Source of the DNA: a virus
Direction: 5' to 3' (one strand)
Virus record (IMG/VR): IMGVR_UViG_3300031857_001341
Span: 1 to 24,276 of that record
DNA length: 24,276 nucleotides
Shown here: positions 14,758 to 23,445 of the stretch, piece by piece
Layout: every line of letters begins with the position of its first letter
Position numbering within the stretch: the stretch's first letter is position 1
Notes under the pieces: model-generated
Database searches by the model: none
The model's input: only the letters and a program-made list of their open reading frames with translations
What the model was told of the DNA's origin: nothing
Program-made: the position numbers and the translations under genes

Positions 14758-16628
14758 TGCCAGACTTTGGATTTGTTGGCGCAGCTTACGAGGCTCCCTC
14801 TATTTATCAGGATGCCCAAGAATGCATTAATTTTTATCCTGAAATAGACCCCACTAAGCCGCAAGGTGACCGTGGAATCATAGCGCTTTATCCAACACCA
14901 GGCTTAGAAACTGTAGCAATTCTTCCCAATCAAGAAGAAGTGCGTGGTATTCGCACCCTGTCCGGTGGGGCTCAGGTCGTGACCGTATGCGGTGATTTTG
15001 TATATGTCATGGAATCAGACTACACGCCCAAAATGATTGGCCAGATGAATACCTCTACCGGCTTGGTCGGAATTGTGGATAACGGCGTGAATGTCTACAT
15101 TGTTGATGAGACTTATCGCTATACATGGTTTATATCCAATCCATCCGCAGCAACCTTTACTGGATCAATATCAACAACGACTTTGACAGTTACCTCTGTT
15201 TTGAGCGGAACCATAGCTGTTGGCCAAGCTATTTTTGGTCAAGGAGTTTCCCAAAATACCGTCATTACTGCGTTAGGTACAGGTAGCGGTGGGGTTGGAA
15301 CTTATACGGTTAGCAACTCGCAAACTGTTGCATCCACTACTATTAACTCGGTTGCCTCTCCTGCTATTGTTACTGGTGCTATATCAGGAACAACCCTTAC
15401 GGTCTCTGCGGTCACTAGCGGGACTTTGCGGATAGGTCAAACCATTGATGGTACTGGCGTAACCGATGGCACGATTATTAAGGCGTTTGGTACAGGATCA
15501 GGAGGCGTAGGTACTTACACAGTTAGCGCGTCCCAGACTGTTAGTAGCACAACTATATTTGCCATGAATTGGACCGTATTACCAGCTAATGACGGCCCAT
15601 TTGAAGGTGGTGGAACGGTTGATATTACCGACAATTATTTTGTTTATAACAAACCTGATTCGCAGCTTTGGGCTGCCACAGATTTATTAAGCCCTATTAC
15701 CGACCCGCTATCATTTGCTAGTAAGGATGGCTCACCCGATGACCTTGTGTCGATTATTGTTGACCGCCGAGAAGTTTATTTATTGGGTGAGATGTCCTCC
15801 GAAGTATGGATTAATTCGGGCGCGGTGCCATTTCCATTTACTAGGATTCCTGGTACATCTACCCAACAAGGTATTGCAGCGCAATATTCTATGTCTCGGA
15901 TGGGTAATTCGTTTGCATATGTCTCCAAAAACAATCGCGGTGAGGCAATGGTTGTGCGCATGAATGGATATTTTCCTGAAAGAATATCAACCCATGCGGT
16001 AGAAACAACCTTAGTCAATCAGAATGTGTCTAATGCGATAGCGTGGACCTATCAGCTTGAAGGCCATGAGGTCTATGTGGTGACCTTTCCCTCAATTGGT
16101 GATAACGGCCTTACCTGGGCATTTGACAACACAACTGGCCTTTGGCATAAATGGTTGTACCGTAACAATCAGAATGAATACGAGCGACACCGTGGTAATT
16201 GCTGCGCATTCTTTAACCAGCAAGTATTGGTTGGGGATTACCAAAACGGCAAGATTTATCAGTTAAGCCGCAACTATTACACAGACGATGGCCAGCCAAT
16301 CCGCCGGATTCGCAGAGCCCCACACATTACAAGCGACTTGCAGCGCCAGTATTTCCATGAGTTGCAGATTCAGTTTCAGCCTGGCGTTGGACTATCTACC
16401 GGCCAAGGGGATGACCCCCAGGCTATGTTGCGCTGGTCTAATGACGGCGGCTCTACTTGGTCTAATGAATATTGGACAAGTATTGGAAAACAAGGAAAAT
16501 ACCTAAATCGTGCTATTTGGCGGCGGTTAGGGTTTTCCCGTGATAAGGTTTTTGAGGTATCTATCTCAGACCCCGTCAAGGCAGTCATTATTTCAGCAAA
16601 TTTAAAGGCCGAAGCTGGAGAAAATTAA
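14757..16628 (+). CDS. Tail accessory factor / DNA stabilisation protein, P22 gp10-like (623 aa)
   Basis: A tail-hub protein that attaches below gp4 and plugs the portal. The opening [19 protein letters not shown] followed by YPE (9-30) and [10 protein letters not shown] are characteristic of the gp10 group. The remainder is beta-propeller-like, with blocks such as [35 protein letters not shown] and [14 protein letters not shown]. The chain is about 150 residues longer than P22 gp10 (472). The excess is almost wholly explained by two tandem copies of a beta module at 134-198 and 204-269. The start overlaps the gp4-like stop as TAATG. Adjacent gp4-like and gp10-like genes reproduce P22 order. 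Confidence 0.86.
   Translation: MPDFGFVGAAYEAPSIYQDAQECINFYPEIDPTKPQGDRGIIALYPTPGLETVAILPNQEEVRGIRTLSGGAQVVTVCGDFVYVMESDYTPKMIGQMNTSTGLVGIVDNGVNVYIVDETYRYTWFISNPSAATFTGSISTTTLTVTSVLSGTIAVGQAIFGQGVSQNTVITALGTGSGGVGTYTVSNSQTVASTTINSVASPAIVTGAISGTTLTVSAVTSGTLRIGQTIDGTGVTDGTIIKAFGTGSGGVGTYTVSASQTVSSTTIFAMNWTVLPANDGPFEGGGTVDITDNYFVYNKPDSQLWAATDLLSPITDPLSFASKDGSPDDLVSIIVDRREVYLLGEMSSEVWINSGAVPFPFTRIPGTSTQQGIAAQYSMSRMGNSFAYVSKNNRGEAMVVRMNGYFPERISTHAVETTLVNQNVSNAIAWTYQLEGHEVYVVTFPSIGDNGLTWAFDNTTGLWHKWLYRNNQNEYERHRGNCCAFFNQQVLVGDYQNGKIYQLSRNYYTDDGQPIRRIRRAPHITSDLQRQYFHELQIQFQPGVGLSTGQGDDPQAMLRWSNDGGSTWSNEYWTSIGKQGKYLNRAIWRRLGFSRDKVFEVSISDPVKAVIISANLKAEAGEN
15156..15350 (+). repeat. Beta module copy B, inside gp10-like gene
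   Basis: It encodes residues 134-198, opening [19 protein letters not shown] and containing [18 protein letters not shown] and [10 protein letters not shown]. It lies in tandem with copy C, separated by about five residues, and is closely similar to copy A in the upstream gene. Confidence 0.88.
15366..15563 (+). repeat. Beta module copy C, inside gp10-like gene
   Basis: It encodes residues 204-269, opening [19 protein letters not shown] and containing [18 protein letters not shown] and SQTVSSTTI. The core [13 protein letters not shown] is identical to copy B at the protein level, although the codons differ at several positions. The copies are therefore not a very recent DNA duplication. Confidence 0.88.
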
Positions 16629-16846
16629 TGTCTACACCGCAAAATCAACGGCTACCAACCAGCCCATTAATTGATAATACGGGACGGCCTACTCGCGCCT
16701 GGCAGCTGTTTTTATTAAACTTGTTGAACTTTTCAAGCGCCACAACGGCTACGGCTGGATCGGCTACTTTGCCAGCAAACCCAGAGGGATTTATTGAGGT
16801 TACCGTAAACGGTGAGTCTAAAAGAATTCCCTATTACAACCTATGA
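16628..16846 (+). CDS. Hypothetical small protein ending KRIPYYNL (72 aa)
   Basis: Its ATG overlaps the gp10-like stop (TAATG) and its stop overlaps the next start (ATGA). The N-terminal half has a proline-containing stretch and a helix (RAWQLFLLNLLNFSSATT). The C-terminal half ends with a beta hairpin FIEVTVNGESKRIPYYNL. That last motif, a V-NG-xxxKIPYY pattern, recurs at the C-terminus of small phage proteins in this neighbourhood, with unknown role. It occupies the position of the P22 tail needle gene 26 but is far too short and lacks the long coiled coil, so I do not call it a needle. A tail-hub cofactor is possible. Confidence 0.6.
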   Translation: MSTPQNQRLPTSPLIDNTGRPTRAWQLFLLNLLNFSSATTATAGSATLPANPEGFIEVTVNGESKRIPYYNL

Positions 16847-17274
16847 ATGCACAATTACTTGCCCCTCTTAGTTTGCCGCCGACTGCGCAACGGTGGCTTT
16901 TGGACTTTTTTGATGTTATCCAAGGGCTAGATGATTGGCGCGATGATGACCCAGTAGACCCAAAACAAAAAGAAAAGGTAATTTATCAGGTTATGGTGGA
17001 ATTACCCCAAAATCATTTTTTCCAAACCCATTGCCACAATTTGTTGCCTTTAGTAAGTATTCTTGTTTTGAAGTGGATTGGCGCTAACAAATTGGAAGAT
17101 AATAGAGAACAATTACACAAGGCCTATATGTGGCGGGCTGCGTACTACGATTTAATATTAGAAGTAGTGCGCTTAGTTCACGGGTTTGATGGGGCGGCTC
17201 ATGCTGCCGAGTATGTTGCCAAATTGTATGGCGAGACTTATGAAGATTATGTAAAGGAGTTTGAGAATGCCTGA
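16843..17274 (+). CDS. Conserved hypothetical helical protein (143 aa)
   Basis: It overlaps the previous gene by 4 bases and the following gene by 8. The protein is almost entirely helical and tryptophan-rich: RWLLDFFDVIQGLDDWRDD, LVSILVLKWIGANKLED, HKAYMWRAAYYDLILEVVR. A conserved pattern of this kind (a short acidic DDWRDDD stretch, then a MWRAAYY helix) is seen in phages with similar tail-gene order, but I know no function for it. No signal peptide or clear transmembrane segment; the hydrophobic helices are interrupted by charges. Its place just before the ejection-protein genes matches P22 gene 14, which suggests an assembly chaperone. That is inference from position only. Confidence 0.62.
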   Translation: MNAQLLAPLSLPPTAQRWLLDFFDVIQGLDDWRDDDPVDPKQKEKVIYQVMVELPQNHFFQTHCHNLLPLVSILVLKWIGANKLEDNREQLHKAYMWRAAYYDLILEVVRLVHGFDGAAHAAEYVAKLYGETYEDYVKEFENA

Positions 17275-18307
17275 TCCAGTTACCGGTACTATTGCAGCCG
17301 TTTCGCTTGGTAGCGGCTATATGCAATCACGAGCCGCAAAAGACTCTGCAAGAATGCAAATGGACGCGGCTAATCGCGCTATGGACCAAGAACGGTATAT
17401 GTATGAGCAAGGCAGAGAAGATTTAGCCCCATACCGCGAACAAGGATATGCCGCCCTTAAAGATATTGAGCGGATGAAACCATTTTTAATAGGTAGATTT
17501 GGCCAGCCCTATCAGTCTCAAGTTGGATATAGATTGCCTACAACAACAGGTCCTGCTCCAATTCCTGCCAATTATCAACAAGCCAGAGATGCTTTTCAAC
17601 AACAACAACAAGCGGAAGTACAAAGAAGGATTGATGCTGGTGAGCCTTTAGCACCTCCACAATTAACAATAACTGGTAAAGATCAATTTGGAAAAGAATT
17701 TGGTCTTGCCTCAGATGCGGCGGCATTTGATAAATTCTATAACGAAAATTATGGAGCGCCAGCACCTGTAATGGGTGAGCAAACAATGCCAATAAGTGGG
17801 CCAGGTAGCCCATTTGAGGAATACTTAGACCCTAGTATGGCATTTAGAATGCGCATGGGAACTCAGGCCACAGAGCGTTTAGCCAATATTGGTGGCGGGG
17901 CAATAAGCGGAAATACGATGCGCGCCCTGACTGATTATGGTCAAAATTTAGCATCAACTGAGTATGGCAATGCATTTAACCGTTACCAGACTGAGCGTGG
18001 CAACATTTATAACACCCTAGCCAATATTGCTGGAATGGGTCAAGGCGCGGTCAATACTGGCGTAACTGCTGGGCAAAATTTTGCAGGAAGCCAAACCGGA
18101 TTAATAACGGGCCAAGCAGCTGCCGGCGCTGCTGGAACAGTTGGCTCTGCAAATGCTTATAGTGGCGCTCTTGGAAATATTGGTAATGCTTATATGCTCA
18201 GTCAGTTTATGAAACCACCAGGCGGTAATCCGGCGGTACCAAATCCGCAACAAAATGCAATGTCACAAAACCCATACCAACAGTTTGCTATGTCTACTAA
18301 TGCATAA
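17267..18307 (+). CDS. Candidate DNA ejection protein, P22 gp7 position (346 aa)
   Basis: Start chosen at ATG 17267, which follows AAAGGAG; an in-frame TTG at 17261 would add two residues only. The opening PDPVTGTIAAVSLGSGYMQ is a glycine/alanine-rich amphipathic segment. A helical block with AMDQERYMYEQGREDLAPY (about 38-56) follows, a pattern common in internal virion or injection proteins of short-tailed phages. The middle is Gln-rich (FQQQQQAEVQRR), and the C-terminal part is Gly/Ala/Asn-rich with GQAAAGAAGTVGSANAYSG. It is the first of three consecutive large genes in the place of P22 genes 7, 20 and 16, whose products are ejected ahead of DNA. Identity is inferred from order and composition. 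Confidence 0.68.
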   Translation: MPDPVTGTIAAVSLGSGYMQSRAAKDSARMQMDAANRAMDQERYMYEQGREDLAPYREQGYAALKDIERMKPFLIGRFGQPYQSQVGYRLPTTTGPAPIPANYQQARDAFQQQQQAEVQRRIDAGEPLAPPQLTITGKDQFGKEFGLASDAAAFDKFYNENYGAPAPVMGEQTMPISGPGSPFEEYLDPSMAFRMRMGTQATERLANIGGGAISGNTMRALTDYGQNLASTEYGNAFNRYQTERGNIYNTLANIAGMGQGAVNTGVTAGQNFAGSQTGLITGQAAAGAAGTVGSANAYSGALGNIGNAYMLSQFMKPPGGNPAVPNPQQNAMSQNPYQQFAMSTNA

Positions 18308-18317
18308 GGAATAAATT

Positions 18318-19667
18318 ATGGCAGTTAATATAAAACCAGACATCTCATTAAGCGCTAAACCACCAACAATGATGACATTGCCGGAAATGGTTAACATGGC
18401 TCGTAATGCGCAAGCATACCAGCGTGAAAGAGAAATATTCCCTGAATTGGTACAACAAGCTAAAACACAAACGCAACAATCCCAATTTACCTTAGATAAA
18501 GATCAAACTGCTGGCATTATGTCTTTAGTTGGTGGTTATCGAAATGACCCTCGAATTAATAGTGGAGACGCTAACCAAGCCGCAGAGGCAATGCAAGAAA
18601 TCCGCTCTAAAGCCGTGGCTATTGGAATTCCTGAAAAACGAGTAGACGATTTAATGCGCATGGGTAACGCAATTGCGTTGCGCAATCCCAAAAACCTTGG
18701 CCAATATTTTGATAATGTAATCCAATCTCAGATTGGACCGTCTGGCCAACAAGCATTACAAACACCGCAAATCGTAAGTTCGGGCGGTCAGTCTGGCATA
18801 TTCCGTGGCGGCCCTGCAACCGTAACAACATTGCCATTACCTGGAGCCGCTTCTTCGCCAGCGCCTACAGGCGTAACTCCAGCAGATATGACTGCTCCCA
18901 TACTACCAAAACCAGCAGCTGCTCCGGCTGCAGGTCCAGCGTCAACATCAATGGTGCAGCCAGATACGGGCCGTTTGCCTTTAACTTATCCGGTGCGTCA
19001 AGCCGGCGTACCTTTTGCTGCGCTTCCGCAAGAAGAAACAGACCGCACCGCTGGCAGCCAATACCGAAATGGTTTAGTGCAGCGTCAGTCTGAACTGACA
19101 ACGGCACGGCGTAATTTACAAGAAGTTGTTAAGACCGCACAAAAACTGCAAGAAGAATCTGTATTACCAGAAACAGGCCCTGTTGGTGCAGTTAAAAGAA
19201 AATTTGCTGATATTGTTGGTGATCCAACTTATAAACAATTATCTAAAGACCTGGCTAATGTGCAGATTTCTAACATTAAAGCCGTTGGTGGCTCATTAGA
19301 TACGGTTGGCGGTCAACAATTAATTCGTATGGCAAGTGGTGACGAGACATTCCCACCAGATGTATTGCTAAGTATTGCCCGCCGCGCCGATGCCGATATT
19401 ACCAATCTTGACATGATGGCAACCGGAATGCAGAGACATACCCAAAAATTTGGTGATGCTAACGCTAAACGATTCCAGCAGATGTGGTCATCAAACGCAG
19501 ACTCTCGTATTTTTGAAATTATGAATATTGCGCGTGATGTTAAAGATGTTAATAAACGCAAGGAATTAACCGACAAGTTGCTTGGTGATATGGATGACAA
19601 CCAACGCAAAGACCTGTATCGTAAATACAACAATTTAGTAAAATTAACAAATTCAGGTGATTTGTAA
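18318..19667 (+). CDS. Candidate DNA ejection protein, P22 gp20 position (449 aa)
   Basis: An AGGAATAAAT stretch precedes the ATG. The N-terminal 60 residues are helical and Gln-rich (NMARNAQAYQREREIFPEL). Residues about 160-235 form a Pro/Ala/Gly-rich linker that could let the protein unfold. The C-terminal 190 residues are a helical domain with RQSELTTARRNLQEVVKTA, TGPVGAVKRKFADIVGD and RRADADITNLDMMATGMQR. The length is near P22 gp20 (471). The stop overlaps the next start (TAATG). Sequence similarity to gp20 is not apparent to me, so the call rests on order, length and the coil-linker-helix architecture. An internal scaffold-like role remains possible. Confidence 0.62.
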   Translation: MAVNIKPDISLSAKPPTMMTLPEMVNMARNAQAYQREREIFPELVQQAKTQTQQSQFTLDKDQTAGIMSLVGGYRNDPRINSGDANQAAEAMQEIRSKAVAIGIPEKRVDDLMRMGNAIALRNPKNLGQYFDNVIQSQIGPSGQQALQTPQIVSSGGQSGIFRGGPATVTTLPLPGAASSPAPTGVTPADMTAPILPKPAAAPAAGPASTSMVQPDTGRLPLTYPVRQAGVPFAALPQEETDRTAGSQYRNGLVQRQSELTTARRNLQEVVKTAQKLQEESVLPETGPVGAVKRKFADIVGDPTYKQLSKDLANVQISNIKAVGGSLDTVGGQQLIRMASGDETFPPDVLLSIARRADADITNLDMMATGMQRHTQKFGDANAKRFQQMWSSNADSRIFEIMNIARDVKDVNKRKELTDKLLGDMDDNQRKDLYRKYNNLVKLTNSGDL

Positions 19668-22048
19668 TGCAAGACATTGGCCAACTTATATTAGGTGGCT
19701 CAAAACCGCCATCCCAGCAACCGTCTAAAGATAGTTTTCGTTTTGAAAATTTGCAACCCACACAGGTGCAAATGGCGGTAAAACGGTTTACTGATATGGG
19801 ATATAACCCTAATCGATTACAAGAGATATTAACTACTCCTGAAAAATTTAATAATTACCCATTAGAGGTTCGTAAACAGTTTTTTGAACTGTCCTCTGGA
19901 TCGCAGCCAGCAATGGCTAGGCCGTACACTAACGAGCCCGTAACCACAGAGATAACAAATAAACCGGCCGTTGCGCAACCCACTATGCGCCAAGCTGTTG
20001 CCGACCCTATTGGTGACATGATTTTAGGAAAACCAGTAGAAGTTAAGACAACCGAGCCACCAGCCCGTAAAGTTGGCAAAGTTAAAGATATGAGCGAGGC
20101 CAGCCCATTAACCCAGTTTGGTCGTACTGCTGCTAGTTTTTATGATGCAACCATTGGCAGCGTTGTTCCAGGGATTGTAGAACCAGTTACTTATGCAGGA
20201 GCCCGTGCAATTGGCAAAACGCCAGAGCAGGCTAAACAAATAAGTACGGCAGCTGCTGCGCCCTTTGAGTCTGGTATGGGCAAGACTTTTGGCGTAACAG
20301 AAACTCCAGAATATCAAAGCGAGGCAACTCGCCGCTTGTTTAATTTTGTTGGTGAAAATTTCCAAAAGGGCGCTGCGTGGATTGCTGAAAAAACAGGATT
20401 ACCGGCTACCGATATTGAAAACATGATGGGAACTGTTGCAGCCGGTGGTGGCGTAAAAGCTGCGCCAGCCGTACAACGCGGAATCGTTAAGGGTGCAGAA
20501 ACCGTAGAAACTGCTTTAGGAACTGCAGTACCAAAAGCCCCAGAGGCACCTAGAGTTGAACCAACTTTAGCCGGCAAACCTAAAGTAACTTATGCAGAGT
20601 TTCAGGCTCAATTACAAAACAAACAAGGTGGAACGGCTGCTACATTACCACCAGCGCCAAAAATACAAACCCCAACAATGCCTGCACCAACCAATACGCA
20701 GCCATTCCCAGAAGTTAAGTACGCACAAAAGGGCAGCGTAAATCTGCCAGAGCAAGAACAACGCAAGCAAATATTGGCTCGTGTTGGCTTAGAAAACGCC
20801 CGTCAATCCTCTATTTTGGGTGACGGTTTTGCTGCGGCTAACGAGTTTCAGACTAGCAAAGTAGACGCTCCCGTAGGCCAGCTTTACAGAGATACACTAG
20901 CCAATGAGCGGGCTACATTAGAAAACTTTGGCCAAAAAATTGTTGAGCGCACGGGCGGAACTTTAGGCCTTGATGAAACTTCTTTATATGACCGCGGCAC
21001 ACGAATTGCACGGCCTTTTGATGATTTTAAGAATGTACTGCAAACTCAAATGGATCAATCGTATGCCCAAGCTAAAAAAGTAGCTGGAACGCAGCCAGCG
21101 GTTATACCAAGCGACCTACAGAAATTCTTAGATACAAATTCTAACTTTACTGTAAACGACAGTTTTATGTCTTTGCGCCGCGGGGTTGAGGCTCATTTGA
21201 AAGAAAATGATTTACTTGATGCAAACGGCAAAGTAAAACCAATGACAGTAGAGCAGGCCGAAGGTTTGCGTAGATACATTAATTCGAATTGGAATAATGA
21301 GCGCTCTGGAATTATTGGCCGCCTAAAAGACAAAATTGACAATGATGTCACTAAGGTTGCTGGCGAAGATGTATACAAAAAAGCCAGAGACATTCGTACC
21401 AAAATTGCTCGCTTGTTAGATGATCCAAAAGGCGTAGCCAAGATTATGGATTACGATCCACAATCCCCAATGAATCGCGCCGTACCGTTTGAAAAGATTG
21501 CCTCAACCGTGGAGCGGATGGATGTAGACCAGCAGCGGCATTTAATTAAACTGTTAAAAGAAATGCCAGACGAATTACGGCCCCAAGCAGATGCAGCAAT
21601 TGCAGAAATTAAAGCCCAGTTTGCTAATCGCATATTGCAAGAGGGCTCTAAAAACAAGGGTCAATGGAATGCCGGCAATATTACAAAATACTTAAATGAC
21701 AACAATCGCAAACTTGGCGTATTGATGGAAGATAAAGAATTGGCCCAGATGGTTAAAGACTTGCATGATGCTGGCCATTTGGTCAAATATGACGCGTCCT
21801 ACCCTGGCGCAGCAATACAGGCTCACAATTTAATTCGATTGGGCGCGGCACCATTATTGGGAACTTTAGGAACCTCAGTAGGCGGAGCGGTTGGAGGTGC
21901 TTTTGGCGGTGTGCCAGGCGCTGGAGTTGGAGCGACTGTTGGCGGTATGTATGGCGCAAAGAAGGGTGTGGCAATGGCAGAAAAATCTGCATTAAAACGC
22001 GCTCAGAAAAAAATGGTTCCCCTCAAAGATGTTGGTAAAGGACAATAA
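19667..22048 (+). CDS. Candidate DNA ejection protein with glycine-zipper C-terminus, P22 gp16 position (793 aa)
   Basis: The largest of the three ejection candidates. The N-terminal 280 residues are Pro/Thr/Ala-rich and contain two copies of a short motif, DIGQLILGG (3-11) and DPIGDMILGK (about 113-122). The middle (about 380-700) is helical and charged (MDQSYAQAKKVAGTQPAVI, TVERMDVDQQRHLIKLLKE). Near the end, residues about 724-771 hold a long glycine-zipper stretch (LGTSVGGAVGGAFGG then VPGAGVGATVGGMYG), which could insert into a membrane as expected for proteins forming a conduit across the host envelope. I see no lytic transglycosylase motif. Length exceeds P22 gp16 (609). The call is by synteny and architecture. 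Confidence 0.65.
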   Translation: MQDIGQLILGGSKPPSQQPSKDSFRFENLQPTQVQMAVKRFTDMGYNPNRLQEILTTPEKFNNYPLEVRKQFFELSSGSQPAMARPYTNEPVTTEITNKPAVAQPTMRQAVADPIGDMILGKPVEVKTTEPPARKVGKVKDMSEASPLTQFGRTAASFYDATIGSVVPGIVEPVTYAGARAIGKTPEQAKQISTAAAAPFESGMGKTFGVTETPEYQSEATRRLFNFVGENFQKGAAWIAEKTGLPATDIENMMGTVAAGGGVKAAPAVQRGIVKGAETVETALGTAVPKAPEAPRVEPTLAGKPKVTYAEFQAQLQNKQGGTAATLPPAPKIQTPTMPAPTNTQPFPEVKYAQKGSVNLPEQEQRKQILARVGLENARQSSILGDGFAAANEFQTSKVDAPVGQLYRDTLANERATLENFGQKIVERTGGTLGLDETSLYDRGTRIARPFDDFKNVLQTQMDQSYAQAKKVAGTQPAVIPSDLQKFLDTNSNFTVNDSFMSLRRGVEAHLKENDLLDANGKVKPMTVEQAEGLRRYINSNWNNERSGIIGRLKDKIDNDVTKVAGEDVYKKARDIRTKIARLLDDPKGVAKIMDYDPQSPMNRAVPFEKIASTVERMDVDQQRHLIKLLKEMPDELRPQADAAIAEIKAQFANRILQEGSKNKGQWNAGNITKYLNDNNRKLGVLMEDKELAQMVKDLHDAGHLVKYDASYPGAAIQAHNLIRLGAAPLLGTLGTSVGGAVGGAFGGVPGAGVGATVGGMYGAKKGVAMAEKSALKRAQKKMVPLKDVGKGQ

Positions 22049-22050
22049 TT

Positions 22051-22794
22051 ATGGCAGTCAATCTATCCCCTATAGGCAATGGTTTTCAGTTTTTTAACAA
22101 TGATGGCCTGCCTTTAAACGCCGGTAAGATTTTTACTTATCAGGCTGGATCAACTACTCCGCTTACCACTTATACAGATTCTAGCGGGCTAATTGCCAAT
22201 ACAAACCCCATTATTTTGGGAACGGATGGCCGTCCACCCTCTACTATTTGGTTAACAGAGGGATTTTTCTATAAGTTTGTTTTAAAAACTTCTGCCGATG
22301 TAACCATACAGACATATGACAATTTGTATGGAATTGTTGGCGCAACTCCACCAGCTGCAACCCCAATACCATCTGGCGGTATTTTCTTGTGGTCAGGATC
22401 AATTGGATCAATACCAGCCGGGTATGTTTTATGTAATGGATCGAATGGTACGCCAGACTTGCGAGACCGATTTGTAATTGGCGCTGGCTCATCTTATGCA
22501 GTAAACGCAACTGGCGGCTCTGCAGATGCTGTAGTTGTTACCCATACTCATGCTGCAACCTCAGTTGTTACTGATCCTGGTCATACCCATACAGCACCAA
22601 TTTTCTTTCAAGATTCAAGTACCCCAAGAAATCAATTTAGAGCAAGTTTTGCGGATGTAAGTCAAGGAACTGCCACTACAAATAGCAATACAACTGGAAT
22701 TACTGTAGCTACTACTAATGCTAATGCTGGTGTAAGCGGAACTAACGCTAACTTACCTCCATACTATGCTCTTTGCTACATAATGAAAACCTAA
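22051..22794 (+). CDS. Short tail fibre with phage collar domain (247 aa)
   Basis: Residues 1-97 form a beta N-terminal domain of the kind that anchors fibres or tailspikes to a virion (LNAGKIFTYQAGSTTPLTT, IILGTDGRPPSTIWL). From 108 the chain follows the phage tail collar pattern: GGIFLWSG, IPAGYVLCNG (121-130) and TPDLRDRFVIG (134-144). Histidine pairs follow in THTH (164-167) and GHTH (177-180), of the type that bind metal along the axis of collar-type trimers. The C-terminus LPPYYALCYIMK (235-246) is the standard ending. AAGGA precedes the ATG. It is likely a receptor-binding fibre, with the 97-residue anchor fused to a collar/tip. It immediately precedes the membrane-protein genes. Confidence 0.85.
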   Translation: MAVNLSPIGNGFQFFNNDGLPLNAGKIFTYQAGSTTPLTTYTDSSGLIANTNPIILGTDGRPPSTIWLTEGFFYKFVLKTSADVTIQTYDNLYGIVGATPPAATPIPSGGIFLWSGSIGSIPAGYVLCNGSNGTPDLRDRFVIGAGSSYAVNATGGSADAVVVTHTHAATSVVTDPGHTHTAPIFFQDSSTPRNQFRASFADVSQGTATTNSNTTGITVATTNANAGVSGTNANLPPYYALCYIMKT

Positions 22795-22795
22795 T

Positions 22796-23050
22796 ATGGA
22801 ATGGCAAACTATCATCAATATTGGCCTTGGATGTGTTATTGCATCAATTGGCTGGTTTGCTAGAGAACTTTGGGACTCTGTTAAAGAGTTGCGCAGAGAC
22901 ATCCACCAGATTGAAAAAGGTCTGCCAGAACTTTATGTGCGCAAGGATGATTTAAAAGAGGTGCGGATTGAGATGGCAGCACGATTTGACAAGTTAGAAA
23001 GCATTATGGCCTCGTTTTTTGACCGATTAAACGATAAGGCAGACAAGTAA
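22796..23050 (+). CDS. N-terminally membrane-anchored coiled-coil protein (84 aa)
   Basis: It starts one base after the fibre stop without a clear ribosome site, so translation is probably coupled. Residues 6-24 form one membrane helix (IINIGLGCVIASIGWFA). A charged helix or coiled coil follows (DSVKELRRDIHQIEKGLPE), with a break at LPELYVRKDDLKE and a second helix. Small proteins with this architecture are common in phage lysis or tail-end regions and are sometimes compared with XhlA. It shares the spacing of W20 and a QIE-x-x-x-P-x-L motif (38-46) with the 86-residue protein at 23895. A role in lysis or envelope attachment is inferred from context. Confidence 0.65.
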   Translation: MEWQTIINIGLGCVIASIGWFARELWDSVKELRRDIHQIEKGLPELYVRKDDLKEVRIEMAARFDKLESIMASFFDRLNDKADK

Positions 23051-23265
23051 TGGATGTGCCATATAACAATGGCAAAATTAAGATTGGTTGTAAATACGAC
23101 CTTAATCCACTTAAACCAAAGTACATTGAACGCGATGAGGATATGTTGGAGTTGCAGAGTTACCTAATTCACGACCCGCGTTTACTTAATAAACAGTATT
23201 GGGCAAAGCGAATTTACGCTGCAATCCTGTTATTTATATTAACAATTATGCTAATGGCCAACTAA
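23050..23265 (+). CDS. C-terminally anchored small membrane protein (71 aa)
   Basis: Its ATG overlaps the previous stop (TAATG). The first 50 residues are soluble, with MDVPYNNGKIKIGCKYDLN, then a charged helix (YIERDEDMLELQSYLIHD). Residues about 53-70 form a single C-terminal membrane helix (RIYAAILLFILTIMLM) with only Ala-Asn after it, a tail-anchored layout. The VPYNNGKIKIG opening is recognisable to me as a recurrent phage sequence, but I know no function. It is followed immediately by an even smaller membrane protein. It may be an accessory lysis protein such as an antiholin or a spanin partner, both unproven. Confidence 0.6.
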   Translation: MDVPYNNGKIKIGCKYDLNPLKPKYIERDEDMLELQSYLIHDPRLLNKQYWAKRIYAAILLFILTIMLMAN

Positions 23266-23439
23266 ATGTTAACCACCATATTAAATATTTTTGCTTTATT
23301 TGTAGCTATTTTTGCGGTGCTTATATTTACGGTATTGTTTGCTTTTTTTCTATTTATTATGTTTGCTTGCACCTTTATTGGATGGAAAGAAATCAACTCA
23401 ATGCCGGTATCGGACATATGGCAAAAATTAAAAAAATGA
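23266..23439 (+). CDS. Hydrophobic micro-protein, possible holin-like (57 aa)
   Basis: Its ATG follows the previous TAA directly (adjacent, no gap) and the frame ends at TGA 23437-23439. Residues 5-39 are nearly uninterrupted Phe, Leu, Ile, Val and Ala (LNIFALFVAIFAVLIF, then FAFFLFIMFACTFIGW). That is long enough for one extended or two very short membrane helices. The C-terminal tail (MPVSDIWQKLKK) is polar and basic and would stay cytoplasmic. The size and charge layout suit a small holin or a membrane-inserting regulator, but no family is recognised. It is too short for a 60-residue cutoff. Codon-perfect junctions on both sides support it being real. Confidence 0.55.
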   Translation: MLTTILNIFALFVAIFAVLIFTVLFAFFLFIMFACTFIGWKEINSMPVSDIWQKLKK

Positions 23440-23445
23440 TGATAT

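Noticed and set aside
16628-16846. Tail needle (P22 gp26) assignment by position
   Set aside because: The product has 72 residues and lacks the long trimeric coiled coil of needles.
19667-22048. Lytic transglycosylase or peptidase domain in the largest ejection candidate
   Set aside because: No catalytic Glu-Ser or similar motif could be recognised in the sequence.
22796-23050. Assignment as Rz-type inner-membrane spanin
   Set aside because: Architecture is compatible but no overlapping or embedded lipoprotein partner is visible nearby.
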